In this document: positions 10,680-21,943 of the stretch, piece after piece
How the letters are laid out: each line of letters opens with the position of its first letter
Position numbering within the stretch: the stretch's first letter is position 1
Origin: Toxonevra muliebris
Lineage: Eukaryota; Arthropoda; Insecta; Diptera; Pallopteridae
Direction: 5' to 3'
Length of the DNA stretch: 64,000 nucleotides
Assembly: GCA_963691655.1 (NCBI GenBank)
Contig: OY829326.1
Span: 52,817,776-52,881,775 of the forward strand
Program-made: the position numbers and the translations under genes
The notes under the pieces: model-generated
The model's input: only the letters and a program-made list of their open reading frames with translations
Databases searched by the model: none
Told to the model about the DNA's origin: nothing

Positions 10680-13596
10680 TTTTTACCTAGAATAATGTTC
10701 AGCGGCCCAAAGAATTCTTCTATACAAAATTTTAAGTAAATTGAACTACTCCTTTATATCAGTTCTTTGATCAGATCTTGAATTCAAATACTCCACTCCA
10801 AATAGGGGAAGTGTGGGGCAAAGATAGTAACATAAGACATTTATGGCTCTAGCAGGCAGATTCGACAAACAAATGGCAGGTTTGGAAAGCTTGTTTAGTT
10901 GGCTGCAGGTATGCAGTTTTTATGTAGCTTGCAATACACTTTTTAAACTCTTTTTATCCCAGTATCAAGGTAAAGATAATAAAGAACGTTTCAATGCTGC
11001 AAATGGAAGAAAAAGTAAAAAAATTGAGTTTTCTTAATTTTAATAGATTAAAATATATTTGTTATGAGCTGAACAAGGAAAATTATCTTTGCCGCTTGAG
11101 CATCTTTTTTTAACCTCGCCGATTAAAAATTTTTTCTTTTGTTTTTTGTTTCACGAGACAAAACAATTCCCGCATTTTCAAGCACATTGAAAAGGAGGCT
11201 AGAATTTTTTTTGTCAGATCTAGGCTCTGTAAAAATATGGAATTTTTCATGGTTTTTGCACCAAAGCGCACCGTAGCGGCCGGTTTTGATAAAAATAAAT
11301 TGCAAATTCATATTTATCGTACCCGAAAACCCCCAGAAAGAGTTTTTGATGTTAAAAATATTTGCATTTAAATGATACTACTCCGACGCGACCATAGACT
11401 AAAGCAGCAACTTCAAAATGAAAAAAATTGCTTAAAATTGCCTACCTGGGAAAATTGAAAAATTACTTTTCTATATACAACCCAAGCTTTCAGAAAAACT
11501 TGGTTTCATCAATTCCCCAGCCGACTGCCGTACAGAATAATAATAAAAAAAACATTTTGTACTGAAAACGCATTTTATGAACTTCAATCTCTTTGCGTCA
11601 GCTCAAATCTTATCCGATTTTTGTGAAACTTCGGGGTAATCATTTTTTTGACCATTGTCATCTTTCTAGGGGGTGCGTTCAATTTAGTTTTTGATTTCAG
11701 TTTCACTCATACAATGAGGAGCCACGCTAATACATCATACCCAGGTAACCAAATGGTTTGCTTATAATAATCACATACTGGGGGTACAATAGATCAAATT
11801 AGATTGCAGTAGCCTACACCCTTTAAAATTTATCTATCTATCCCAATGGTTTTCATTTTACTTATAATAGGCTATTATTGTACATGTCTACGCAAAAGTT
11901 ACATTTTAATAAATTTCTGCTTCATTAGCGAAATTTTTGAGCCCAAAACCGCCCCCCGTAGCTATGCCACTGGTGATGATGGGAAAATCCTCATGCAATA
12001 AGACACGAGTCTGCGCAAGAATTGAGCGGAAAATAGCAACAATAGATTACGGAGTTATTTCAAAACGAAATGATAAAACCTTTGAATAAATTAATTACAG
12101 TCTATAAAATAAAAAAACCAAAATTTATTAGCAAGATGGTTGAGCATTGTTAGGGTCATTAATATTTTTAAAAAGCTGTGGAAATTCTTCTTACTAGTTT
12201 CCTTTTTTTTAAACAGATTTTCTTATGTATTTTATGTTTACCGAAGATGCATGTAAAATTTAAGCTGCTTGTGAAATATTAAATAAACTAAGATAAATGA
12301 AAATGAAAAAGAGAAAATTAAGTAGAAGAAAAAAAAAGAAGATAAAAGAACTTTGCCCCACAAAATCAAATCATGTCAAACGCGACTAATGCAATTATGC
12401 TAAATGAGTTTAAAAATGCAATTTAGCAAATTATTAAACACTCGAGACATGAAAATAAATAAGTAAAACAAAACACAAAGAATCTTGCAGATACATAGTC
12501 AAGTAAATATGTAGTTAACAGTTACATGACAGCATATTAGTACCTTTTACATTTTTATGCTCGTAATATTTAAATAGAAAAGCATTCCAAGTAAATAACT
12601 GGCGCACACAACTAACAATAAGTCTAGGAAAGTAGGAAAAAAAATGTGCATGAAAAGAAAATAAATACAAAATGCTACATTTTTTTTTCTATGATTCATA
12701 CATATGTATGTACAAGTACAAGTGTATGCATTAATGTATAGAAAAAGAGGCGCAAAAGATGCAACCGTGCGTGTAAAAATTATACGATATCATGCGAAAG
12801 TGTGAAAGAAAAACGCATCTGACTTACAAACATACATACTTGAGTAGAAGTGTAATATTTTCACGCAACGGAAAAGTCACAAAGGGCAGCTTGATGAAGC
12901 TCAACCGCCCATTCAGTATATGTGCTTGTGTGTGTGTGTTTGGAGTGTGTCTGTGTGCATTTCCCGTCCGTCTATGCTAAAGTGTTTCTAAATAGCGACA
13001 AGAATTACGAGAATGCGTGAATAATTCTGTTAAAATGTGCAGCAAACTATTTTAATGTTTATGTAAGAGGATTACAAAAGTGTAAAAACAACACATGAAA
13101 AAAAAAGAAATAAAAACATGAATATGATTATTTTTCCCGGTGAAACCTTTCGATATGTCAGTGGTCAATGGTGCAGTAGGGTGATGATGATGGTGGAATT
13201 AATGGGTCATATATTTGCGACAACAACTAAAAGAACTGGCTATGCATATGCGGAAATCATCAACATACATTCATATTTGTTGGTACCTATTCGCTTTTGA
13301 CCCAGTTTAGCAGTTCATTGTATAGTTGTTTCCTTTGGAATATAATTTTTGTCCTCATTGCCTAAATATATTATACCCGTTAAATAGCTATCTATCACTA
13401 AGGTAATTAACACCTTCTTGGCAAAATATAAAACGTCCATTTACCATAGAGGAGGCATAACCCCGACGCAAAGTCTTTCTCTATTTCTGCAAATAAATAA
13501 ATTTCTGGATCCGCCAGTGGTCTTAAAAACTTAGAAAAATAGATGATACTAAGATGTGCCGATTCCTTAGTATAGTTAAAGAATTAAGGCAAATAA
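10680..13596. other. AT-rich DNA with unassigned transposon-like motifs
   Basis: No gene could be supported. An inverted pair TGTGGGGCAAAG (10812-10823 and, reversed, 12352-12363) is about 1.5 kb apart. TAGCTATGCCACTG near 11968 and GGATCCGCCAGTGG near 13508 resemble ends of hAT-like elements in reverse, but no partner end or target duplication was found. ORFs at 10843-11037 and 11123-11311 have no recognisable motifs. Confidence 0.35.
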
Positions 13597-14322
13597 GCTG
13601 AATGAAAATTTATATTAGAGTAATTGATAGAAATTAGAATCAAATGTCACATCGATGTCGTCTGAGGTTTCATAGTATGTGTGAGTTTATAAGTGTGTGC
13701 ATAAATAGATACATAAATGTAGTGGCGGTTATGTTAAACTTTCGTACCTTACCGTCTAAGTATAAACAGTATTAGTATAAACAGATAAGGAATGGTAAAC
13801 TTTTAATATTAAAAATAAGATCCTGAAAGTATACCACACTTTTATTATTTTGTATGTAAATACTGTGGTGGTTATGTTAAAGTTTCGTACCGCATGGTGA
13901 AGGATGGGGAATTGCACTCCGAAAGTATGCTGTCTCATCATTAGTATAAACAGATTGATAAAGGTGAATTTTTAATAAATAGGACACAACAAGTCTAAAA
14001 GTATGCAAAGTATGTATATCAAAAATGGAATTTGTGGAATACATCAAAAATTGTTTTTATTTATTATATATTTTATTGTATGGTATATTATAGTTTATAA
14101 TTTATTCTTTCCTTATTAGAATTATAAAATAATATCAGCATTGGCAAAATAGAAGAAAGTTGCGTTGAAAATAGAAGATGAAAAATTAAAAAAATATGGG
14201 TTGCTTTGCTCTTTTTGGAATATAAAAACGAAAAATTTTATAATGAAGGAAACAACAATACGTAAAGTAAGATATATGTATATATAACATCATGTGACGA
14301 GTGCCGAAGGGACTCATTTTAG
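13597..14322 (+). mobile_element. Helentron/DINE-1-like element with ~2-unit array
   Basis: The 5' segment (13597-13720: ATTGATAGAAATTAGAATC, then TTTCATAGTATGTGTGAG) matches the 5' segments of the copies at 20815-21943 and 59743-60244. About two diverged internal repeat units follow (one deleted) to about 13990, then the same 3' region as the 9313-10679 copy. The 3' end shows a hairpin, GAGTGCC-GAAG-GGACTC, followed by ATTTTAG at 14322. The extreme 5' inverted repeat is missing, so the copy appears slightly 5'-truncated. Confidence 0.68.
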
Positions 14323-14688
14323 ATTTTTCTTTAAATCCATGCTCAGCTTGAAAAAAAATAAACAAATACTATTTGTGAAATAAATTATATAAAAAATTAA
14401 AACTGTTGATTTTTAAAATTTTTTCTTAAAACATGAAAGTTTTTCATTGTAAAAGTGTCTACAACATTTTGTCATAGCGCAAATAGCGAAGGAGATAGGA
14501 TTTTTTGAAAAAAGTAATCCGACATTTTTATTGCAAATATCTTTCCAAATAATACATTTTTTATACTAATATTTGGCACAGTAGTTAGCACTCCCGAACT
14601 TTATCTACACCCGTAATTTAAAAAATTACCGAGAGCAACAGTTTCAATCTCATACGAAACGCTTCTATTGTATAAAAAATTAAAGCAA
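14323..14688. other. AT-rich spacer, nothing identified
   Basis: AT-rich DNA lies between the Helentron-like copy and the foldback MITE, with no supportable feature. Confidence 0.45.
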
Positions 14689-14942
14689 ATATCGATGCTC
14701 ATACGTTGACTCCTCGTAAGTACTTTTTCACCACTTTTGAAAGACAAGAGAATAACGCAATAAATTTCTATAAACAATATATTAAAATAAAACAAAATAA
14801 TTCCAAAAACATTTTTTTCTTATTTAAAATGATTTAAACCCCAATTTTACATATTCCTTATATTTATTTACTGCTTTTCTTCCGTCTCTTTTAAAAGTGG
14901 TGAAAAACTACTTACGAGGGGTCAACGTATGACCATCGATAT
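14689..14942. mobile_element. Foldback MITE with ~50-bp arms
   Basis: The first 50-odd bases (from ATATCGATGCTCATACGTTG) are repeated inverted at the end (from ATATCGATGGTCATACGTTG when reverse-complemented). The arms continue through CCTCGTAAGTA and TTTTTCACCACTTTT with only a few differences. The element is about 254 bp with an AT-rich loop. If the terminus is TCGATG, a TA lies on each side, as in Tc1/mariner-type insertions. No coding capacity. Confidence 0.7.
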
Positions 14943-15234
14943 AACACACGTCATATTTTATTTAAACCAAGACTTGAAGTGGAGTATGAAAATCAAAAGA
15001 GCGATTTCTGAAAGGAATTACTTTTTCCGCTCACCTGGTATCTTATTTTTAAAGTCTATATTACTCTCCTTCGCATTTTATTATGAGGGCTTGACAATTT
15101 TTGAATTTTTCCTCCAAAATGTGAAATCAATCAAATATTTATTAAATTATACGCATTTGCTTCAAAAATAGTGGGAGCTACCTTGTTCCTTATTCGGGTA
15201 CATACATGCATATTATATCACCATTATGCATTAG

Positions 15235-15529
15235 GTTGGTTGGAGTGGCTGTCGAGAGACACACTTAGGCCTGAACGGCCCATTGTGATACCACATAGTT
15301 GGACCTACAGTTTAACGCCGATTCCGAACGGCGGTGTGGCAATTTTTTATCGGCTTGGTGGTTTTTCCATTACCAACCAATGTGTGTACTTGTACATTAT
15401 CTTATAATTCTCATACACATACATATTGATAGTGAATATAAGAAATTAATGAAAATAACCACCAGACGAAGACGGGAATCGAACCCGAACCTCCCAGATG
15501 AAAGTCTAGTCACTAGGCTATCGAGGTCG
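15235..15529 (-). mobile_element. tRNA-derived SINE, copy 2
   Basis: Nearly the same sequence as the SINE at 6094-6410 and in the same orientation, with the B-box GGTTCGATTCC retained. Nine bases of the tRNA-like head (GCACTATCC on the plus strand) are deleted near 15510, removing part of the D/anticodon region. The flanks are a perfect 17-bp target duplication, TCACCATTATGCATTAG at 15218-15234 and 15530-15546. The tail is one short GGTTGGTT run. The intact duplication suggests a fairly recent insertion, but the damaged head probably weakens pol III activity. Confidence 0.88.
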
Positions 15530-15546
15530 TCACCATTATGCATTAG

Positions 15547-17150
15547 AATGGATCGATTTTATATCCCCCAAGATGACAGCGTTTTTCGTTAAGAGGGGGT
15601 TAATAAAAGATGTTTGACATCATTTCTTTTTTTTTTAAAACTATTAAAATTATGGGAAAATACCATTGACCAAATCCTATTGAAATGATAGGATTTTCAT
15701 ATTGATTCCATGTGATTTTTTTTTTGAGTTGTACATTTCGAAACTTTAATTTGAAAAAATCCCTGATTGGCATCAGAATTTTTTTCAAGTTTTGGAGAAG
15801 TTTTTTAGTTTCAATACTTGCCATTTCTGAGATCATTGAAACCAGTAGTTATTCGAAAATCTCTGGTAAACTTTAGATAGATTAAGGATTATTTTTTATT
15901 ATATATATATTCTTAAAATTGAATGGTATGAATACAACAAAAAAATAAGTAAAGCGCAAGCCGCTAATCATAGCATATTATTTAAACCCAATTAAAGTAT
16001 AAGCGACTTTAAGCGCGTAGAAAATGACAAATCGAACGCGCCTTATAACCAACTAAGTACCTATGTACTTAATTGTTATTACAAACACACACACACATTG
16101 AAATTCTGTACATAAAAAGTACTAAGGTACATACATAAATATTATGCCGTTTATTTTATTCTGCTGAAATTGTGAAATCGTCAATACATTTCAACGTAAT
16201 GCATTTTTTATTTCCAATTTTTATTATATTTACATAGAAGCAATTTCAATGTGCTGCTATGAAAATGTATTTTCATTGTAGATGTGTAGAGCTCGTAGTA
16301 CTACACCAGAAAACGAACAACTAAAATGCAGGAAGCTTAAAAAAATATAAAAGAGTTTTCCAATGAAAATCATATAAAAATATATATGTGCATATATAAA
16401 AAAAAAAACCTCTTTGTTTTTCTTGCTACTCTTTCGCTCTTTACTGTGTGTGTTTCAGTAAATATTTTTCTTGTTCGTTTTCGATTTTACATTATAGTTC
16501 ACTTACTTTTTTTTTTATTTTTGGTAGGTACTGTGAGAAAATGTGCACACTCGAATTCGGTAGAGTGCAATGAAGTGCAGTGTAGCACGGTGTAGCGCGG
16601 TGTGGTGTGAGAAGTGCGCTGCACTTTATTCCTTTGTATTGTGCACAAATGAATTGTATGTTGTTGTCGTTTTTGTTGTTATTCTTTTTTATCGACACAA
16701 TGCGAATGATATTTTTATTTAATACGGGATTCATGTATTTTGATTTATTTACCTATAGTTGTAGTCATTTTATTATGTATATGGTATGTATTTACTTGTA
16801 TATATATATATATATATATATATAAACCAATGAAATAAAATATTTGAAGAAAACTTCTAAAGTCAAATCTGGAAATCTCAGTGAGATGGTTTCAGAAAGG
16901 TTTAGGGAATGTTTTCAGTCTGGGTTTGGCAATTGCAGAGAAAAGGGGAGAAAGACTTATCGTTTTCTTCCAAGTTCTTGTTAGTTTTTATTACTTCCAA
17001 AGTTCCGAAGACTTGGAAACCACAGAAAGCCATTGCCAAGCTTATGGCTTAGAGCAACGAGCAATTCTCTTATTTGTTTCTTCGTCCTTTCGCCTCAATA
17101 TATCACAAAATAAATAAAATTATTTTGGGCTATAATAAATGAAAATAAAA
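15547..17150. other. AT-rich DNA with microsatellites
   Basis: No supportable gene. It contains CA and TA runs and a GTGTAGCACGGTGTAGCGCG-like patch near 16580. The ORF at 16881-17117 has less biased composition but no recognisable motif or splice context. Confidence 0.4.
16799..16824. repeat. (TA)n microsatellite
   Basis: Thirteen consecutive TA dinucleotides. A typical AT-rich microsatellite. Confidence 0.9.
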
Positions 17151-17654
17151 ATTGCAGTCATTTTTATGGAGCCCTAGGACAAATTGTAGGTCTGGTAATG
17201 CTAAGAAAAATGGTATGGTGGAATTTCCCATACACCCCCAAAATCTCGTTTTATGGTCAAAAAACCGTTTTTGGGTAGGTTCATGTAAACAATCGCTCAT
17301 AACTTTGCTAATTTTTATCCGATTTACAATTTTTATTCTTAGTTTGAAAGGGGAAAAATAGTTCTTTACGACCATGTATTGTTTATTTCCATGAATTGAA
17401 AACTGACGAGACTGACGAGTTGAAAGAATTTGCAATTTTTCGATTTCTTAATAATTTTTTCGGCTTGGACGATATTTTTACGATATTATCCGGTCTTGGA
17501 GATTTTTTGCGACAAAACACTTTCATAGTAAATTTAATGCCATTTCGAATGACCTTTTTTTTTGAATGAAATTGGACGAAAATTGACGGAGTTGTGTGAA
17601 TTTTACGATTTTATTATTTATAATCATTCAGTTCAGTGCACTATGGGGTCAAAT
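17151..17654 (-). repeat. Dispersed repeat, copy B (inverted)
   Basis: The reverse complement matches copy A (5112-5618) along nearly its full length, from the block containing CCATAGTGCACTGAACTG to the one containing CTCCATAAAAATGACTGCAA. The 101-codon ORF at 17130-17435 on the minus strand aligns with the ORF in copy A over about 75 residues, with few changes. With no known domain and a broken third copy, it is more likely repeat sequence than a gene. Confidence 0.7.
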
Positions 17655-17743
17655 CCGTTTTCAGCCGTCCGAAATTCTAAAATTTAGTTTGTTGGCTCAT
17701 GAGGTCATTAATCAATCACTGTGTGAAAAATTATAGCGATCGG

Positions 17744-17965
17744 ACTATTACCACGCCTACCTCCCATACAAATAAAACCGCGAAAAGGGTATAACTTGGT
17801 ATATATTATAGATATGATCATGAAATTTGGTGTACTTATAAACGTTATTATTGCCATGTATTATTGCAAAAATGGGATAGATTGGATTATTACCACGCCC
17901 ACCTCTCATAAATGCGAAATTTTTAAAACTTTATATCTTGGACCAATTGTATATATAGTGATGAA
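17744..17965 (+). repeat. Two diverged ~141-bp tandem units
   Basis: ATTACCACGCCTACCTC at about 17748 and ATTACCACGCCCACCTC at about 17889 start two related units. Both continue with a CATA-AAT block and then TATAACTTGG or TATATCTTGG. They lie directly beside repeat copy B and may be part of the same composite element. Confidence 0.5.
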
Positions 17966-18250
17966 ATTATATATTTTGGTAAATAATAGCATATCACAAT
18001 TTTAAACTGAGCACTGAAACTTTGAATAACGAAGCGGGTCGGGAAACAACCTTCTTTTGTTAGTAAAGGTTCAGTGGGAACACCGCCATAAGCTGAATGA
18101 CTCGGCCAGAAAACAGGAATCATTGAAAAACGTTTCCAAGACAAGAGCTCTATCAACATGCTTGCTGATTACTGCTAGTCGTTGAAATGAAAGAGGCAAA
18201 CGTTTTTGAATCGAAGAGCACTCTGCACTGTGCACTGTACTGAAGAACAA

Positions 18251-18428
18251 AAATTTTAAATCGGATAAAAATTAGCAAAGTTATGAGCGATTGTTCACGC
18301 CAACCTACCCAAAAACGGTTTTTTGACCATAAAACGAGATTTTGGGGGTGTATGGGAAATTTCCGCCATACCAATTTTCTTAGCATAACTAGACCTACAA
18401 TTTGTGGTAGGTCTCCAAAAAAGTGCAA
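18251..18428 (+). repeat. Dispersed repeat, copy C (3' part)
   Basis: Matches the last third of copy A, from AATCGGATAAAAATTAGCAA through AAACGAGATTTTGGGGGT to the GTAGGTCTCCA end. It is truncated at its left side. It lies about 0.6 kb from inverted copy B. Confidence 0.65.
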
Positions 18429-18957
18429 GATTTAGTTTCAAGAAATAGACAATGATTTTAATAAGTATATATTCAATTAAATTTTTAGCCAACAATGAGT
18501 ATTTTATAACTCATACTTTATGCTTCCTACAATTTACAATGAGTATCGACAACAACAGGAGAGCGAACAATGAAAACGGCCAGAAACAACAAAGGTAGCT
18601 ACAATTTTCAATTAATTGTAAATGTAAACAATACTACACAAAAATTGCAAATACACACGGTGGAAACAGCAACAGCAGCAATTGCACCTCAAATATCAGC
18701 AGCAAACTCAAAATATTCAAACTTACAGCCGCCAACAACATAGAAGAGTAAAATTCGCAATTGAATTTTCGTATTCAAAATTGAATTTCCATTGGAAAGC
18801 CAAGGAAGAAGAAGTAGAAGTTTTAATAAATTTTATTCAATATACTATGTATAATAATATTTTAATGCATTCAATTTTTTTGCCGCAGGACAAACATATG
18901 TGGATTTTTCTCTTTGTTATACAAGTACAAGAACATGCACATACAGATGTGTGAGTA

Positions 18958-19543
18958 TATATGGGTAATTCCATGTCAGATTTACAAATAAATTTTAATT
19001 TCAACCAATACCTTTAAACGACTTTAGTAGTGGTTGTTTAGTTATTATTTAAATATCTCGAAAACCATATCGACGCCTGAGAATTGATTTGACGTATGTG
19101 TGTACAAATTCATATACCTATACGCCAAATCAATTCTCATCCCACTCTAAAATTTTAACACAATTTTCCTAACACATTAATAAATATTTGCAGACCAAAA
19201 AAATTAAAAAAAAAATATCCAAGTTTGGAAAAATTTCCAGAATTCATATGTTGAATAACAAAAACAATTTTTTGTTCATATTTTTTCGATAAGTTTGTGC
19301 GATATACGAACTTTTATTGGTTGTAAATTTTTTCCTACAACAGTTAGTTTTTGAGTAATTAGGGATTATAAAACGTTCCATTTTTACAACTCCAAGACTT
19401 TAAAAAATCGTAATTTGAAAGTAAAAACCATCACGTTGAAATAAAAAAATACGTGTCGATTAATTTCTTCTCAAGAATGCAAGAAAAAATTGTGGTTGAA
19501 ATTAAAATTTTAGTTGTAAATCTGACATGGAACGACCCATATA
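18958..19543. mobile_element. TIR element, ATATGGG family member 1
   Basis: The left end reads TATATGGGTAATTCCATGTC and the right end reverse-complemented reads TATATGGGTCGTTCCATGTC. Both continue AGATTTACAA and, a little further in, TTTTAATTTCAACCA, giving arms of about 50 bp. The body is about 586 bp with no ORF, and it contains a strong internal hairpin (19079-19138). A second element with related ends is at 45648-46154. TA lies at both borders. Confidence 0.65.
19079..19138. repeat. Near-perfect 60-nt hairpin inside a MITE
   Basis: GAGAATTGATTTGACGTAT is followed 22 nt later by its inverse (reverse-complemented GAGAATTGATTTGGCGTAT), 19-bp arms with one mismatch. As RNA the mismatch becomes a small internal bulge, giving a pre-miRNA-sized stem. 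It may be a separate tiny insertion, a structural part of the surrounding MITE, or a small-RNA precursor; the sequence does not decide. Confidence 0.6.
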
Positions 19544-20814
19544 CATAAATATATACTTATGCATGTATGTATATCTGCTAGGTAAATCTTTGATATCCGA
19601 AAACTTGTATTCATGTATGTATGTTTAAATGTCAGCCGTAGGTGCACTTTCAATGAAATTTTATACAAAAGAATGACTGCAACAAACAAAGACACCGACA
19701 ACGACATAACAACAAAAGGGGATTCCAAAAAAAAATATATACTATGTATATATAAATATGTATTATCAAGGGAGAAATAAAAGAAAATATTGGTGTAAAA
19801 AAAAAAAAGTAATGAAGGAAAAATGCAAGAAATGTGGGCGTAGGGATATTTTAATGTTGGCTTACAATTTGGGCAGAAAGCGTTAACGGAAATGTTAAAA
19901 GGAAACTATGTATACAACACTGGTAGATAATTTCTACCATTTCCACTCTATAGTTGATAAAATATGCAAGTATTACAGGGTAACAACATATGCATAAACC
20001 AAAAAAAAGCGGTGTGGAAAGAAATGAAAAAAGAGACTGGAATTCCCATGGGATCGGTGGTGTAAAAGAAAACTATTTTTTCGAAAGAAGAGTTCTATTG
20101 AGCATTTTCTCTCTTGAACAGGTTAAGATCAACGTAAGAACGTAATCTAAAGTTAGTTATATGTATATGAGACTGTTACAGGGTTTCAAATCCCGCATTA
20201 TGGTATAAACACAGCTACAGCAGCCGACTTCAATTTCAAGAACAAACAAATAGAATTTAATTAACTTGTGTGGAAAAAAATTCGAAGATTTGTTGACTCC
20301 TCAACGACGCTACAATAGATTATTTTAGAATTCTCTCAACTTCTCTCTAGTGAGAGGAGAAGAAAATATACATACGTATTTTTTTTTTTTTTTTTTTTTG
20401 AGTTTTGCTTTGTTTATTGATTCTTTTGACGATTTTAACAATTTTGCACAACTAAACGGAGTAAATAATTTTAATTTATACAATAGTTGTTTCAAATTGC
20501 AGAATTTTTATTTTTTTTTTATTTTGTGACAATTGACAACATAAATAAAAAGAAAATGTATTATGAAAGCAAAAATCCAATTGCTTTTGTTTTGTTTTTT
20601 TTTCTACACATTCTTGATGATTGAGGTTGACGCGCTTCTCAGAAGAAGCCAGCGGTTGTAGGTCGGTCGCTTTGGTTGTAATTATACCTTTAACGAACCA
20701 GTTGGATGGAAGTGGTTTCAGTGTCGATATATTAAATTTATAGCGCTGAGTGGGCTATTGCCTGCAAAACATGTTAAATGGCAGAAAATCTATAGAAAAG
20801 ATCAGATAATAAGA
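19544..20814. other. AT-rich DNA, nothing identified
   Basis: Contains a long T-tract (about 20380-20399) and a slightly GC-richer patch near 20625-20700 without an open frame of interest. No gene could be supported. Confidence 0.45.
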
Positions 20815-21943
20815 ACGGCATACTTTCGGAGTGCAATTCACCATCCTTCACTAGGCGGTACTAAAGCTAAACATATATTTACATACAAAAAATAAAAGTG
20901 CGGCATATTTTCAGGGTCTTATTTTTAATATTAAAAACTCACCTATCTTAAGCAGTTTATTATAATAACAAGACAGCATACTTTTGGGGAGCGGTTCACC
21001 ACCCTTCACCTGGCGGTACAAAACTTTAACATAACCACCGCAATATTTGCATGCAAAATAATAAAAGTGTGGTATACTTTCAGGGTCCCATTTTTAATAT
21101 TAAAAATTCACCTATCTTAATCAGTTTATTCTAATAACAAGACAACAATCTTTCCAGGTGAAATTCACCATCTTTCACCAGGCGGTATTAAAGCTTAGAG
21201 CCACCACTATATTTAAAAACAGAATAATAAAAGTGTTGTATATTTTCAGGGTCCTATTTTTATTATTAAAAATTCACTTATCTTAAGCAGTTTATTATAA
21301 TAAACAGAAAGTATACTTTCGGGGCAATTCACCACCCTTCACCTGGTGATATAAAACTTTAACATAACCACAACTGTATTTACATACCAAATTATAAAAG
21401 TGTCGTATACTTTCAAGGTCCTTTTTTTAATATTAAAAATTCACCTTACTTAATCTGTGTATACCAATAATAAGACAGCATACTTTCGAGATGCGAGACA
21501 CCACCCTGCACCTAGCGGTATGAAAGCTTAACATAACCGGCACTATTTTTTAATATTTTTAATTTGGAAAAAATTGTTGCAAATTTCTTCCAAATTTGGC
21601 AGTTCACAATGCTAATTAATTATTAAAATTATTAGGCTTTGAATGAACAATAAACTATATTTATACACTAAACAATAAATGTGCGGTATACTTTTAGGGT
21701 CCTATTTTTAATATTAAAAATTCACCTTTTTTATTCAGATTATTTTCTAATAACAAGGCATCATACTTTCGGGGTGTAGTTTAACTAGCCTCCACTACAT
21801 TTATTTATACACACACTTATAAACTCACACATACTATGAAACCTCACAGACACCGACGTAACATTTGATTTTAATTTTTATCAATTCACTCTACTATAAA
21901 CTTTCCTTCAGCCCCGAGTAAAGATGTTATCACATCAAAAATT
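20815..21943 (-). mobile_element. Helentron/DINE-1-like element, inverted copy
   Basis: Read on the minus strand, the copy starts with TTTTTGATGTGATAACATC (21943-21925) and a 5' segment shared with 13597 and 60244. It then has about five internal repeat units of roughly 160-170 bp (ACCACCCTTCACC blocks on the plus strand near 20840, 20998, 21168, 21328 and 21498). The 3' region and hairpin terminus are missing at about 20815. The array is interrupted near 21550-21650 by sequence also found at 50600-50645. Confidence 0.66.
21550..21650 (-). repeat. Fragment of a second repeat family inside the array
   Basis: AAATTTCTTCCAAATTTGGC and flanking bases are the reverse complement of a segment at 50600-50645. 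The following ATTAGGCTTTGAATGAACAA resembles ATTAGGCTGGGAATGAACAA at 50105-50124. The Helentron-like repeat stops and resumes around it, so it looks like an insertion or rearrangement. Confidence 0.5.

Noticed and set aside
10812..12363. TIR element bounded by TGTGGGGCAAAG
   Set aside because: The inverted match is only 12 bp over 1.5 kb, with no extended arms and no target duplication; chance is plausible.
13503..13520. GGATCCGCCAGTGG as a hAT terminus (also 7081, 11968, 33650)
   Set aside because: The words resemble hAT-type ends, but no opposite terminus or 8-bp duplication could be found at any of the sites.
15171..15592. ORFs across the SINE at 15235-15529
   Set aside because: They run through the SINE and its target duplications in several frames, and equivalent frames are not maintained in the copy at 6094-6410.
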